DNA of 64,000 nt from an uncultured Lachnospiraceae bacterium (GTDB lineage Bacteria > Bacillota > Clostridia > Lachnospirales > Lachnospiraceae): contig CANQRU010000003.1 in assembly GCA_947626395.1 (NCBI GenBank), positions 85,819-149,818 on the forward strand, in the 5' to 3' direction. Of the stretch, positions 39,954-49,409 are shown piece after piece. Position 1 is the stretch's first letter; the number at the start of each line of letters is the position of its first letter. The position numbers were made by a program, and so were the translations under genes. Below the pieces are notes generated by a model. It did not search any database and had not been told where the DNA came from. It was given only the letters and a program-made list of their open reading frames with translations.

Positions 39954-40727
39954 CTACCCGCGCACCGCATCCTTCATGCTCTTCACATACTCTCCCACGT
40001 AAGGCGCCGCGTCCACGCCGTATTTCTCCAGGATCTTGATGATCGCCGAACCCACGATGGCGCCGTCGGCGACGGAAGCCATTTTCCGGGCCTGCTCCGG
40101 CGTGGAGATGCCGAAGCCGATGGCACAGGGCACGTCGGTGTTTTCGCGGATCACCTCCACGATGGAAGCCAGATCCGTCTTGATCTCACTGCGGGTGCCG
40201 GTAACGCCGAGGCTGGACACCACGTAGATGAAGCCCTCCGCTTCCTTCGCGATCATCGCGATCCGGTTCTGAGACGTGGGCGCAATCAGGGAGATCAGGT
40301 CCACGCCGTACTGCCGGCACAGCGGCAGGAACTCGTCCTTCTCCTCATAGGGCAGATCCGGCAGGATCAGGCCATCGATGCCGATCTGGCGGCAGGTGGA
40401 AATGAACCGCTCCGCGCCGTAGGAAAAGACCACGTTGGCGTAGGTCATAAATACCATCGGAACCGTCACGTCCCGGCGCAGGTCCCGCACCAGATCGAAG
40501 ATCTTGTCGGTGGTGACGCCGCCGGTCAGCGCCCGCAAATTGGCCCCCTGGATCACCGGGCCTTCGGCCGTCGGATCGGAGAACGGGATGCCCAGCTCGA
40601 TGAGATCGGCCCCATTTTCCACGCAGGCCCGCACCACGGCCGCGGTGGTCGTAAGGTCCGGGTCGCCGCAGGTGATGAACGGGATAAATGCTTTTCCATT
40701 CGCAAATGCTTCTTTGATCTTACTCAT
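39954..40727 (-). CDS. trpA: Tryptophan synthase alpha chain
   Basis: A 257-aa TIM-barrel protein from [26 protein letters not shown] lies 6 bases before ATG 40727. The catalytic acids are in [20 protein letters not shown] (Glu) and [17 protein letters not shown] (Asp); GVTGTRSEI and [20 protein letters not shown] bind the substrate phosphate. It releases indole from indole-3-glycerol phosphate and passes it to TrpB. It overlaps the end of trpB by 8 bases, so translation is coupled and the 1:1 ratio of the complex is favoured. It is the last gene of the operon. Confidence 0.97.
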   Translation of the reverse strand: MSKIKEAFANGKAFIPFITCGDPDLTTTAAVVRACVENGADLIELGIPFSDPTAEGPVIQGANLRALTGGVTTDKIFDLVRDLRRDVTVPMVFMTYANVVFSYGAERFISTCRQIGIDGLILPDLPYEEKDEFLPLCRQYGVDLISLIAPTSQNRIAMIAKEAEGFIYVVSSLGVTGTRSEIKTDLASIVEVIRENTDVPCAIGFGISTPEQARKMASVADGAIVGSAIIKILEKYGVDAAPYVGEYVKSMKDAVRG

Positions 40728-41910
40728 GGATATCCTCCCCTCTGTACCGGGCAATCGCCGCGCAGTCCTTGTCGCCCCGGCCGGAAATCGTAATGACGAT
40801 GATCTGATCGCGATCCATCTCCGGCGCGATCTTCATCGCGTGGGCCACCGCGTGCGCCGATTCGATGGCCGGGATGATGCCCTCGGTCTTCGCCAGATAT
40901 TCAAACGCGCAGACCGCCTCGTCGTCCGTGACCGGCACATACTCGGCCCGGCCGATATCGTGAAGATGGGCGTGCTCCGGCCCGATGCCCGGATAGTCCA
41001 GCCCTGCCGAGATGGAATAGACCGGCGCGATCTGGCCGTACTCATCCTGGCAGAAATACGATTTCATGCCATGGAAAATGCCCAGCCGCCCCGTGTTGAT
41101 CGTGGCCGCCGTCTCGAAGGTATCAATGCCCCGGCCGGCCGCCTCGCAGCCGATCAGGCGCACGCTCTCGTCGCCGATGAAATGGTAGAAGCTGCCGATG
41201 GCGTTGGAACCGCCGCCCACGCAGGCGATCACCGCGTCCGGCAGTCGTCCCTCCCTCTCCTGAAGCTGCTGTTTGATCTCTTTGGAGATCACCGCCTGGA
41301 AATCACGGACAATGGTCGGAAATGGGTGCGGCCCCATGACGGAGCCCAGGCAGTAATGGGTATCGTCGATACGGCTTGTCCATTCGCGCATGGCCTCGGA
41401 AACCGCGTCCTTTAACGTCGCCGTGCCGGTCTTCACCGGGATCACCTCCGCGCCCAGAAGACGCATACGGTAGACGTTCAGTGCCTGCCGCTTCGTATCC
41501 TCCTCGCCCATGAACACCACGCACTCCATGCCCATCAGCGCCGCGGCCGTGGCTGTGGCCACGCCGTGCTGGCCCGCGCCGGTCTCGGCGATCAGGCGGG
41601 TCTTGCCCATTTTCTTCGCAAGAAGGGCCTGGCCCAGTACATTATTGATCTTGTGGGCGCCGGTGTGGTTCAGATCCTCGCGCTTTAAGTAGATCTTCGC
41701 GCCACCTAAATCCTTCGTCATCTTCTCCGCGTAGTAGAGGCGGGAAGGGCGGCCGGCGTACTCGTTGAACAGCTGCGTCAGTTCCCGGTTAAATTCAGGA
41801 TCATCCTTGTAATGGTTGTAAGCGGCTTCCAGCTCGATCACCGCGTTCATCAGCGTTTCGGGGATGTACTGGCCGCCGTGGATGCCGAAGCGTCCGTTTG
41901 GATTGGTCAT
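40720..41910 (-). CDS. trpB: Tryptophan synthase beta chain
   Basis: A 396-aa PLP enzyme from [25 protein letters not shown] lies upstream of ATG 41910, and the 22 extra residues of the ORF are not family sequence. The PLP lysine is K87 in [35 protein letters not shown] and [15 protein letters not shown] are the substrate and phosphate loops. It condenses indole with serine to give tryptophan. It belongs to the TrpB1 type, as expected in a full operon. The 112-base gap to trpF contains no terminator. Confidence 0.97.
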   Translation of the reverse strand: MTNPNGRFGIHGGQYIPETLMNAVIELEAAYNHYKDDPEFNRELTQLFNEYAGRPSRLYYAEKMTKDLGGAKIYLKREDLNHTGAHKINNVLGQALLAKKMGKTRLIAETGAGQHGVATATAAALMGMECVVFMGEEDTKRQALNVYRMRLLGAEVIPVKTGTATLKDAVSEAMREWTSRIDDTHYCLGSVMGPHPFPTIVRDFQAVISKEIKQQLQEREGRLPDAVIACVGGGSNAIGSFYHFIGDESVRLIGCEAAGRGIDTFETAATINTGRLGIFHGMKSYFCQDEYGQIAPVYSISAGLDYPGIGPEHAHLHDIGRAEYVPVTDDEAVCAFEYLAKTEGIIPAIESAHAVAHAMKIAPEMDRDQIIVITISGRGDKDCAAIARYRGEDIHE

Positions 41911-42022
41911 GATTGGTTCCTTCTTTCTGGTTTCTCTGTATTTTTTTCTGGCCGTGGGTTCTGCCGAAAACGTCAAAGCCCCACGAACAGGACAACTCTC
42001 ATCTGCAAGTCAGATGCCTCCA

Positions 42023-42628
42023 TCAGTCTGCGTCCCGCACCTGCCGGACAAACTCTCTCATTTTCATCTGGTCCTTCAAGCCTTCGGTCTCAATTCCGGA
42101 GCTTACATCCACCGCATAAGGGTGAAGCCGCTCCACCGCCGGGCGCACATTTTCCACCGTCAGGCCCCCGGCCAGGAAATACGGCCGTTTCATCTTCTGA
42201 AGGAGCGTCCAGTCGAAGACCCTGCCGGTCCCGCCGATGCCGGAATCCAGAAGCACGTAATCCGCCGTACTCGCCTCAGCCCTTCGGATATCCTCCTCCG
42301 TCTCGATCCGGAACGCCTTAATGAGAGGCTTCTTCGTCAGGGTCCGCAGCCGTTTTATGTAATCCTCATCTTCCGTTCCGTGAAGCTGCGCGATATCGAT
42401 GATTCCTTCCCGCAGAAACTGCGCGACCCGCTCCGGCTCCTCATTGATAAATACGCCTACCGCCTGAATTCCGGGAAGCAAATGCCGCTTCAGCTCCGCT
42501 GCCAGTTCCGGGGCAATGTTCCGGCGCCTGCCCGGCACGAAAATGAAACCGATGTATTCCGGCAGCAGCTCGTTGACTGCTTCGATGTCTGTCACGCGGG
42601 CCATCCCGCATAGTTTGATCCTGGTCAT
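42023..42628 (-). CDS. trpF: Phosphoribosylanthranilate isomerase
   Basis: A 201-aa TIM barrel starting MTRIKLCGMARVTDIEAVNE (the ORF's 27 extra residues are dropped because the family always begins with the K-x-C-G strand). The catalytic Cys is in IKLCGM and the Asp in DYVLLDSGIGGTGRVFDW; FLAGGLTVENVRPA and AVDVSSGIETEGLKD form the phosphate site. It converts N-(5-phosphoribosyl)anthranilate to the carboxyphenylamino-deoxyribulose phosphate. The ribosome site is weak (GATGAGAACC). The gap of 221 bases to trpC is unusually large for this operon and holds no recognisable gene. Confidence 0.96.
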   Translation of the reverse strand: MTRIKLCGMARVTDIEAVNELLPEYIGFIFVPGRRRNIAPELAAELKRHLLPGIQAVGVFINEEPERVAQFLREGIIDIAQLHGTEDEDYIKRLRTLTKKPLIKAFRIETEEDIRRAEASTADYVLLDSGIGGTGRVFDWTLLQKMKRPYFLAGGLTVENVRPAVERLHPYAVDVSSGIETEGLKDQMKMREFVRQVRDAD

Positions 42629-42849
42629 GGTCTGGTTCTCATCTTTCCTAAAGCGTTCTGTCTTACATTTCCTTTGTACACAGTATCCGTTGTCTGAAGA
42701 TTTTTTCATGTACTGCCACCGTCTGCTTGTGCTTTCTGCTTTGTCGACGCTCTGTCTTCATCGGGATGGCATTCACATTAGGCAGTACATCCTGCACACG
42801 CCTGGCTTCACTGACAACTTTCTATATTTCTGACAAGCAATTATTTTTC

Positions 42850-43635
42850 TCAATACCCCCGCAGCTCCGCCAGCCGCGCCTTCCTGTCCTCCGCCCGCAT
42901 CAGCGTCTCGCCCACCAGCACGGCGTCCGCCCCGATCTCGCGCAGCCGCCGCACATCCTCCGGAGCGCTGACGCCGCTCTCGGACACAAAGATCACTTCA
43001 CGCGGGATCATCCGGCGCAGCCTGCGGCTGTTCTCCGTATCCACAGTGAAATCCTTCAGGTTCCGGTTATTGACGCCGATCATGCGCGCCCCGGCCCGCA
43101 GAGCCGTCCGCACTTCCGCCTCGTCGTGGGCCTCCACCAGGGCCGACAACCCCAGCCCGTCGCAGACAGCCAGATACTCCTTTACCTGCGGTTCCGTGAG
43201 GATCGAACAGATCAGAAGCACGGCCGACGCGCCCAGAAGCTTCGCCTCGTAGATCATGTATTCATCTACGGTGAAATCCTTCCGCAGACACGGGATCCGG
43301 ACTGCCGCCGCGATCTCCCGGAGATACTCGTCGCTCCCCAGGAACCATTTCGGCTCCGTCAGCACAGAAATGGCGTCGGCCCCCGCCGCCTCGTAGTCCT
43401 TCGCGATCTGCAGATACGGGAAATCCGGCGCGATCAGGCCTTTCGAAGGGGACGCCTTCTTGCACTCGCAGATGAACGCGGGACCGTCTTCCCGACCTCG
43501 GAGTGCCTTTTCAAGCAGAAAGTCTCCCTTCGGCATCGCCTCCGCCTGACGGCGGATCTCCGCCAGCGAAAACTGAGCTTTCGCCTGTTCCGTTCGTTCT
43601 CTCGCGTGATCCGCCAGCTGGTCAAGTATCGTCAT
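42850..43635 (-). CDS. trpC: Indole-3-glycerol phosphate synthase
   Basis: A 261-aa TIM barrel from MTILDQLADHARERTEQAKA; AAGGAG precedes ATG 43635. Catalytic residues: Glu and Lys in FICECKKASPSKGLI, Lys in CLRKDFTVDEYMIYEAKLLG, Glu in LSALVEAHDEAEV, Asn-Asn in IGVNNRNLKDFTVD and Glu-Ser in VSESGVSAPEDV. It closes the pyrrole ring to form indole-3-glycerol phosphate. It is a single-domain TrpC, separate from TrpF. It lies 124 bases after trpD. Confidence 0.97.
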   Translation of the reverse strand: MTILDQLADHARERTEQAKAQFSLAEIRRQAEAMPKGDFLLEKALRGREDGPAFICECKKASPSKGLIAPDFPYLQIAKDYEAAGADAISVLTEPKWFLGSDEYLREIAAAVRIPCLRKDFTVDEYMIYEAKLLGASAVLLICSILTEPQVKEYLAVCDGLGLSALVEAHDEAEVRTALRAGARMIGVNNRNLKDFTVDTENSRRLRRMIPREVIFVSESGVSAPEDVRRLREIGADAVLVGETLMRAEDRKARLAELRGY

Positions 43636-43759
43636 TTTCGCGCTCCTTTTCCTTTTGATCTGCCACTGATTTTGCTTCTGTCTGTTTCCTTGCTTTGCCT
43701 CACTCGCCAACGCCAGTGACTGGTATTTCTGTTGTCATTATGTCAGCAGCCCTCGTGCC

Positions 43760-44782
43760 TCACTCCGGCCGGTTACTGACCTCGATGAATTTCTCAAGGG
43801 TCGCCGCCGCCTTGCCGGAATCGATCAGCTCCGCCGCCAGCTTCACACCGTCGGCCATGCTGTCCGCCTTGCCGCCCAGATAGAGGGCCGCGCCCGCGTT
43901 CATCAGAACGGCGTTCCTCTTCGGCCCCTGCTCTCCGTTCAAAATTGCCCGGGTGATCGCCGCGTTCTCCTGCGGCGTACCGCCTACCAGATCCGCCTTG
44001 GCGCACCGCTCAAATCCGAAATCCTCCGGTTTGATCACATAAGATTTGAACCACCCGTCCTTAAACTCGCAGACTGTGGTCGGAGAACTTAAGGAGATCT
44101 CATCCAGCTTATCCTGACCGTAGACCACCATGCCCCGCTTCACGCCCAGGCTGATCAGCACCTGCGCCAGCGGCTCCACCAGATACTCGTCGTAAACGCC
44201 CAGCAGCTGGACCTTCGGGCTGCCCGGATTCGTCAGCGGCCCCAGAATATTGAACACGGTGCGGAAGCCCAGCTCCTTGCGGATGGGGCCCACATATTTC
44301 ATGGAGGTGTGATATTTCTGAGCGAAGAAGAAGCACATGCCGACCTCATTCAACAGTTCGACGCAGCGCGCCGGACTCTGGTTAATGTTGATGCCCAGCG
44401 CCTCCAGACAGTCGGCGGTGCCGCACTTAGAAGATGCGGCCCGGTTGCCGTGCTTGGCCACCTTCATGCCGCCCGCCGCGGCCACCAGGGCCGACGTGGT
44501 AGAAATATTGAAACTGTGGGCGTTGTCGCCGCCGGTGCCGACGATCTCGAACAGTTCCATGTCCGTCTCCACCTTCGTCGCATGGTCTCGCATAGCCGCT
44601 GCGCAGCCCGCGATCTCATCCGTGGTCTCCGCCCGTGCGCTCTTGGTGGACAGCGCCGCCAGAAACGCCGCGTTCTGGGTAGGCGTGGTCTCGCCGCTCA
44701 TGATCTCATTCATCACGGCGTAGGCCTCGTCGTAGCTTAAGTCCTGCTTGTTCACAATCTCTACAATTGCTTCTTTAATCAT
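43760..44782 (-). CDS. trpD: Anthranilate phosphoribosyltransferase
   Basis: A 340-aa enzyme of the nucleoside phosphorylase III fold. The pyrophosphate loop is [20 protein letters not shown], followed by [20 protein letters not shown] (anthranilate site), then [20 protein letters not shown] and [20 protein letters not shown]. It joins anthranilate to PRPP. AGGAGA lies upstream of the ATG. It is not fused to the glutamine amidotransferase TrpG, which is a separate gene 90 bases upstream. Confidence 0.97.
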   Translation of the reverse strand: MIKEAIVEIVNKQDLSYDEAYAVMNEIMSGETTPTQNAAFLAALSTKSARAETTDEIAGCAAAMRDHATKVETDMELFEIVGTGGDNAHSFNISTTSALVAAAGGMKVAKHGNRAASSKCGTADCLEALGININQSPARCVELLNEVGMCFFFAQKYHTSMKYVGPIRKELGFRTVFNILGPLTNPGSPKVQLLGVYDEYLVEPLAQVLISLGVKRGMVVYGQDKLDEISLSSPTTVCEFKDGWFKSYVIKPEDFGFERCAKADLVGGTPQENAAITRAILNGEQGPKRNAVLMNAGAALYLGGKADSMADGVKLAAELIDSGKAAATLEKFIEVSNRPE

Positions 44783-44872
44783 GGTGTTTCGTCTCCTTTT
44801 CTATTAATGAAAAAATATTTATTTGCGTTTTTTCTCGCCCTGAACACGAATGCCTGCTCAGAAATTGGTCGC

Positions 44873-45544
44873 CTATCCGCAGTACCGAATGAAATTCTCC
44901 AGCATCCGCTTCCCGTCCGGCGTCATAATAGATTCCGGATGGAACTGCACGCCGAAGATTGGATATTCCCTGTGCTGCACCGCCATCACTTCGCCGCCTG
45001 CCGCATTCCCGCAGGCTGGTTCAGTCTGACCGCCGCCTGCCATATTCCCGCAATTCGGCTTCGTCTGGCCGCCGTCCGGCGCCCCCTGATGCTCCGGTAC
45101 CGTCACCGCCGTCACCTTCAGGCAGTCCGGCATCGTCGCCGGATCCGCCGCCAGCGAATGGTACCGGGCCACCGGCGCCATCTCCGGGCAGCCGGCAAAC
45201 AGCGGACACTCCGGATCAAACCGCACCTCCGACTGCTTCCCGTGCATCAGCTTTCTCGCGTAAGTGATCGTCGCGCCGAACGCCGCACAGATGGCCTGGT
45301 GCCCCAGGCAGACACCCAGGATCGGGATCTCCTTCCCCAGCTCCGCCGCCACCCGGCAGATCACGCCGGCGTCCTCCGGACGCCCCGGCCCCGGCGACAG
45401 AATGATGCGGTCCGGCGCCATTTCCCGGATCTCCTCCACCGTCAGCTCATCGTTCCGGATCACCCGGATATCCGGCTCGATCTCGCCGATCAGCTGATAC
45501 AGATTGTAGGAAAAGCTGTCGTAATTATCAATTAAGAGAATCAT
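44873..45544 (-). CDS. trpG: Anthranilate synthase component II (glutamine amidotransferase) with an inserted repeat loop
   Basis: A 223-aa protein from MILLIDNYDSFSYNLYQLIG (ATG 45544). The triad is visible: Cys79 in PILGVCLGHQAICAAFGA and His/Glu in GVQFHPESIMTPDG; PGPGRPEDAG forms the oxyanion region. It supplies ammonia to TrpE. Odd feature: between TVPEHQGAPD and EVMAVQHREYPIFGVQFHPE there are about 30 extra residues made of two 13-aa repeats (GGQTKPNCGNMA / GGQTEPACGNAA). This site is a surface loop in TrpG structures, so activity is probably kept. TrpG is normally about 190 aa; this one is longer by just this insert. Confidence 0.95.
   Translation of the reverse strand: MILLIDNYDSFSYNLYQLIGEIEPDIRVIRNDELTVEEIREMAPDRIILSPGPGRPEDAGVICRVAAELGKEIPILGVCLGHQAICAAFGATITYARKLMHGKQSEVRFDPECPLFAGCPEMAPVARYHSLAADPATMPDCLKVTAVTVPEHQGAPDGGQTKPNCGNMAGGGQTEPACGNAAGGEVMAVQHREYPIFGVQFHPESIMTPDGKRMLENFIRYCG
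44993..45070 (-). repeat. Two 39-bp in-frame tandem repeats inside trpG
   Basis: Units 44993-45031 and 45032-45070 both start GCCGCCTGCC and differ at about a third of positions; a partial third copy (GCCGTCCGG) follows. The unit length keeps the frame. They encode the extra loop of TrpG. Confidence 0.85.
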
Positions 45545-45621
45545 ATTTATATTCCGTCTCCCTTTCTGTTTTCTCCATGTACTTTCCACAGTACCCCGCA
45601 TTTTCGGCCATGCGGCCAGCT

Positions 45622-47079
45622 TCACTCCACATCCGTCTCCAGCGCCTTCACCACGGCCTTCGCCTTATTGATGCACTCCTCAAACTCCTTCTCCGGCACC
45701 GAGTCGGCCACGATTCCCGCGCCGCTGCGCACGAACACCTTGCCGTTCTTCTTGTAGGCGATGCGGATCGCGATGCAGGTGTCCATATTGCCGGTGAAGT
45801 CGATATAGCCGATGGCCCCGCCGTAGATGCCCCGCTTATTGTTCTCCAGCTTCCCGATCAACTGGCAGGCCCGGATCTTCGGCGCCCCGGAGAGCGTCCC
45901 CGCCGGCAGCACCGCGCTGACGGCGTCCAGTGCGTCGCAGTCCTCTCGGATCTCGCCCCGCACCGTGGAGCCGATGTGCATGACGTGGGAATACCGCTCG
46001 ATGGAATGGAGCTTCTCCACCTTCACGGTCCCGAACCGGCTGATCCGGCCCAGGTCATTTCTCCCAAGATCCACCAGCATATTGTGCTCGGCCAGCTCCT
46101 TCTCGTCCGCCAGAAGCTCCCGCTCCAGCGCCCGATCCTCTTCCTCGGTCTTCCCACGGGGTCTGGTTCCCGCCAGCGGGAACGTGTGCAGCACGCCGTC
46201 CTCCAGCTTCACCAGCGTCTCCGGCGACGCCCCCGCCACCTCCACGTCCGTCCCGGAGAAATAGAACATATACGGCGACGGATTCAGCGTCCGCAGCACC
46301 CGGTACGTATTTAAGAGGCTCCCCTCAAAGGGGGCGCTCAGCCGGTTGGACAGTACGATCTGGAAAATGTCTCCCTCCCGGATGTAATGCTTCGCCTTTT
46401 CCACCATTTCACAGTAAGCCGCCTTGTCAAACAGCGGCGTGACCTCCCCCAGAAGGCGGCCGCCCGGCTCCTGCTTCTTCTCGCCGTTCTTCAAAAGCTC
46501 ACACAGCTGCTTAAGCTCCATCACGGCTTTATTGTAGCCGGTCTCCGGCTCCGCCAGCGGCATATTCACGATGAGGATCAGCTTCTGACGGAAGTTGTCG
46601 AAGGCGATGACCTTGTCAAAGAGCATCAGATCCACATCGCGGAACGCCTCCTCGTCCGGCACCTTCATCCGCACCGCCGGCTCGCTGTAGCCCAGATAAT
46701 CATAGGAGAAATATCCCACCAGCCCGCCGGTGAACGACGGCAGATAGGAAAACCGGGGGCTTTTGTAATCTGCCAGGATCTGCCGCAGGAAGGCGGACGG
46801 ATCGTCGGTATGGAAGCGGATATTGCCGGCCTTCATCTCGCCATCCATGCAGGTGATCTCCAGCTTCGGGTCGAAGCCCAGAAATGTATAGCGGCCCCAT
46901 TTCTCCTTCTCCTCCACCGACTCCAGCATATAGCAGTGGGTGGATACGTTTTTCAGGATCCGCAGCGCCTCGATGGGCGTGCAGATGTCCGACAGGATCT
47001 CGCAGCTGACCGGAACCACCTTGTACTCGCCCGACGCGGCGATCTCGCGGACCTCCTGTAAGGATGGGGAAATGTTCAT
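45622..47079 (-). CDS. trpE: Anthranilate synthase component I
   Basis: A 485-aa chorismate-utilising enzyme from MNISPSLQEVREIAASGEYK; AAGGAGG lies before ATG 47079. Feedback-site element LLESxE appears as MLESVEEKEKWGRYTFLGFD. Core motifs: FTGGLVGYFSYDYLGYSEPA, EGDIFQIVLSNRL, PSPYMFYF, VGASPETLVK-like AGASPETLVKLEDG, LAGTRPRGKTEEED, VDLGRNDLGRIS, LPAGTLSGAPKIRACQLI and IRIAYKKNGKVFVRSGAGIV. It makes anthranilate from chorismate with TrpG. First gene of the operon; translation is preceded by a T-box leader that answers to uncharged tRNA-Trp. Confidence 0.97.
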   Translation of the reverse strand: MNISPSLQEVREIAASGEYKVVPVSCEILSDICTPIEALRILKNVSTHCYMLESVEEKEKWGRYTFLGFDPKLEITCMDGEMKAGNIRFHTDDPSAFLRQILADYKSPRFSYLPSFTGGLVGYFSYDYLGYSEPAVRMKVPDEEAFRDVDLMLFDKVIAFDNFRQKLILIVNMPLAEPETGYNKAVMELKQLCELLKNGEKKQEPGGRLLGEVTPLFDKAAYCEMVEKAKHYIREGDIFQIVLSNRLSAPFEGSLLNTYRVLRTLNPSPYMFYFSGTDVEVAGASPETLVKLEDGVLHTFPLAGTRPRGKTEEEDRALERELLADEKELAEHNMLVDLGRNDLGRISRFGTVKVEKLHSIERYSHVMHIGSTVRGEIREDCDALDAVSAVLPAGTLSGAPKIRACQLIGKLENNKRGIYGGAIGYIDFTGNMDTCIAIRIAYKKNGKVFVRSGAGIVADSVPEKEFEECINKAKAVVKALETDVE

Positions 47080-47164
47080 GTGTGCATGCCTCCTTTTCTT
47101 TCGTTCTGCGAGGGGGTTCCACAAGCGGAACCTGCGGCGGCTCTTGCTTCTTTCGCGACAGCAC

Positions 47165-47465
47165 CTCGAAAACGCAAAGCGTCCCTGACAGAACGACTCT
47201 CATTCTGTCAGGGACGAATAATCTTATCCGCGGTGCCACCCTGAATTCACGGTTCTGAACCGTGCGCTTAGCGGGATACCCTCATATCCCCGGCAACTGA
47301 CGTATGCCTCACGTTGCAGAATACTCTGCGCCCTGCGGCGCATTTGACTGCACCCTCCGCGGTCCATTTGACGGGTTGTTTCTCACCTGACTCTCAGCAT
47401 CGCAGGCTCTCTGTAAAGGCATCGCCGCCGTTATCTCCGCTTCAACGGTTTGGCTTATTAAATTA
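47165..47465 (-). promoter_or_regulatory. T-box leader of the trp operon (tRNA-Trp)
   Basis: On the minus strand the leader contains a long stem I region, the invariant T-box AGGGTGGCACCGCGG (47228-47242) that pairs with the tRNA acceptor end, and an intrinsic terminator just after it. A UGG triplet (in CAAATGGACCGC, about 47370) sits where the specifier loop is expected and fits tRNA-Trp. Uncharged tRNA-Trp would stabilise the antiterminator and switch the operon on. Confidence 0.92.
47181..47215 (-). terminator. T-box-controlled terminator upstream of trpE
   Basis: GTCCCTGACAGAA and TTCTGTCAGGGAC pair perfectly over 13 bp with a 9-base loop, followed on the minus strand by GCTTTGCGTTTT. 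It is the terminator arm that competes with the T-box antiterminator. Confidence 0.9.
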
Positions 47466-47471
47466 TTTATG

Positions 47472-47500
47472 ATGATAGCACAGCTTTTTGGGGTTGTCAA
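47472..47500 (-). promoter_or_regulatory. Promoter of the trp operon
   Basis: TTGACA (47495-47500) and TATCAT (47472-47477) on the minus strand are 17 bases apart; transcription would start near 47465, right at the 5' end of the T-box leader. Confidence 0.85.
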
Positions 47501-47596
47501 TCCTAAAAATAAAAATGCAGTCTCAAAGCGCCTGGTATATTTTCTCAATATCGCATTCCGGTGTAGCGGCCAGTAAAAAATACGATGAGTTAGCCC

Positions 47597-47625
47597 TTGA
47601 CTTTTCTATTAGAACTATATACAAT
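47597..47625 (+). promoter_or_regulatory. Promoter of the AAA ATPase gene
   Basis: TTGACT (47597-47602), 17 bases, TACAAT (47620-47625) on the plus strand, 75 bases before the ATG. Confidence 0.7.
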
Positions 47626-47631
47626 AATATC

Positions 47632-47658
47632 AAATCACGATTTACTAAATCAAGATTT
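47632..47658 (+). promoter_or_regulatory. Twin AAATC-NN-GATTT operators after the ATPase promoter
   Basis: AAATC-AC-GATTT (47632-47643) and AAATC-AA-GATTT (47647-47658) are two inverted repeats in direct repeat with a 15-bp period, lying over the likely transcription start. This is a standard repressor position. Confidence 0.6.
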
Positions 47659-47699
47659 GGTAACATGTCAAGACTCTTTGTGAAAATGGAGGCGGTTTC

Positions 47700-49160
47700 A
47701 TGTTTATCGGCAGAGACGCAGAACTGAAATTCTTAAATGATAAATATAACGCAAAAGGCGGCCAGCTGATCGTCCTGTACGGCAGGCGGCGCGTGGGCAA
47801 AACAGAAACCCTGCGGGAATTCTGCAAAGGAAAACCGCACGTCTTTTTTTCCTGCACCCAGACGACCGGCCGCATCCAGCTTCGGAACTTCTCGGAGCGG
47901 ATGCTGAAGGAAAGCATTCCGGCCGGGAGATATATTTCTGAGTTTGCCAACTGGGAAAGCGCATTCCGCGCCGTTTTAGAGCTTCCTTACAAAGACGCGA
48001 AGAAGCTCCTCGTAATCGATGAATTTCCCTATATGTGCCGCGGAGAGAAAAGCATTCCTTCCATCCTGCAGAATCTCTGGGATACGGAATTGAAAGACAG
48101 CAATGTGATGATCATTCTTTGCGGAAGCGCCATGAGTTTTATAGAAAAGGAGCTTCTTGCTGAGAAGAATCCTCTTTACGGCCGGTCCACCGGCATCTAT
48201 AAGATGAATGCGATGGGCTTTTACGATGCCGCGAAGTTCTTCCCGGATTATTCCGACCGGGACAAAGTACTGGCGTACGCCATCCTTGGAGGCGTTCCCC
48301 ATTATCTTCGGCAATGGGATCCCGGGCTGTCCGTAGATGAGAATATCAAACAGAACATTCTGACAAAAGGCTGCATTCTATACAGTGAAGCGGAATTTCT
48401 GCTTCACCAGGAGCTGCGCGAAACGCCGATTTATAATTCGATCATTGAAGCGGTCGCCCTCGGGAACCGGAAACTGAACGATATCAGCCAGAAGTCGCTG
48501 ATCGAAGATACCTCCAAGACCAGCGTTTATTTGAAAAATCTGATCGAACTGGGTATCGTAGCGCGCGAATTTCCGGTCGATGTCGGGATAAAAGAGAAGG
48601 CGAACGCGAACCGGGGCTTCTACCGGCTGACTGACAATTTCTTCCGCTTCTGGTACGCCTTCGGGTTCACGAATTCTTCACAACTGGAGGACGGCGACGT
48701 GGACGGCGTTTATGAATACGCCGTAAAACCGGCCCTTCATGAATTTGCCGCCTGCGCCTTCGAAGATATCTGCCGGGAATTTGTCCGTGAGAAACAAAAG
48801 CGAAATGAACTGCCTTTCCGCTACGCGAAAATGGGCCGCTGGATGGGCAGAACCACCGTCCGGGACGTCAAAGCTGCCGGCGGGCTGCGCACCTCCGAAA
48901 CGGAAATCGATCTTTTATGTATCGACAAAAGCGGGACGGAATACCTGGTGGGAGAATGTAAGTTCAAGGGCCATCCGTTTTCCTACTCCGAATATCTCGA
49001 TACGGTCGCAAAACTTACGCCCCTTAAAAAGGACGCAATATTCCATTCCGCTCTGTTTTCAGAAAGCGGCTTTGATGAAAAAATTACGTCGGCAGCCCGG
49101 GAAAGTGAAATCCTCCTTTATTCTCTGGCAGAGATCGTGAATGCCTTTCATTCCGCCTGA
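47700..49160 (+). CDS. AAA ATPase with C-terminal DUF234 / PD-(D/E)XK-like domain
   Basis: A 486-aa protein of the archaeal-type ATPase group. Walker A is LYGRRRVGKTETLREFC, Walker B KKLLVIDEFPYMCRG, and sensor 1 LCGSAMSFIEKELL. A winged-HTH segment follows (LGNRKLNDISQKSLIEDTSK, YLKNLIELGIVAREFPV), then FYRLTDNFFRFWYAF and the C-terminal DUF234 domain with a nuclease-like core (ETEIDLLCIDKSGTEYLVGE then CKFKG: D...E-x-K). These proteins are common single genes in anaerobes and their role is unknown; a DNA-acting or toxin-like function has been proposed from the nuclease fold. AATGGAGG lies 8 bases before the ATG. A promoter and twin palindromes precede it; own-gene control through its HTH is possible. 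Confidence 0.88.
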   Translation: MFIGRDAELKFLNDKYNAKGGQLIVLYGRRRVGKTETLREFCKGKPHVFFSCTQTTGRIQLRNFSERMLKESIPAGRYISEFANWESAFRAVLELPYKDAKKLLVIDEFPYMCRGEKSIPSILQNLWDTELKDSNVMIILCGSAMSFIEKELLAEKNPLYGRSTGIYKMNAMGFYDAAKFFPDYSDRDKVLAYAILGGVPHYLRQWDPGLSVDENIKQNILTKGCILYSEAEFLLHQELRETPIYNSIIEAVALGNRKLNDISQKSLIEDTSKTSVYLKNLIELGIVAREFPVDVGIKEKANANRGFYRLTDNFFRFWYAFGFTNSSQLEDGDVDGVYEYAVKPALHEFAACAFEDICREFVREKQKRNELPFRYAKMGRWMGRTTVRDVKAAGGLRTSETEIDLLCIDKSGTEYLVGECKFKGHPFSYSEYLDTVAKLTPLKKDAIFHSALFSESGFDEKITSAARESEILLYSLAEIVNAFHSA

Positions 49161-49369
49161 AGATCAGAAGAATGTAATCTATATCTTTATGACATATTGG
49201 TAAAAAAAGAAACGAGCAGCCCGCTTAAGTGAAAACACTGTACGGTAAAAACCCATTTCTTATTACCGATAATAAGCCTTTTTCCTATATTGTCAATTCC
49301 TGATTTAATTTTTCACTTCACATGGGAATTTCACACACACAAATTAAGTATTCATTCCATACAGAAAAA

Positions 49370-49402
49370 ACTCCGAAGGAAATCTGTCTTTCCCTTCGGA
49401 GT
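49370..49402 (-). terminator. Intrinsic terminator of the rhamnoside operon
   Basis: ACTCCGAAGG and CCTTCGGAGT pair perfectly, followed by TTTTTTCTG on the minus strand, 8 bases past the GH78 stop. The rest of the gap 49161-49409 is AT-rich and shows no gene. Confidence 0.9.
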
Positions 49403-49409
49403 CCTTTCA

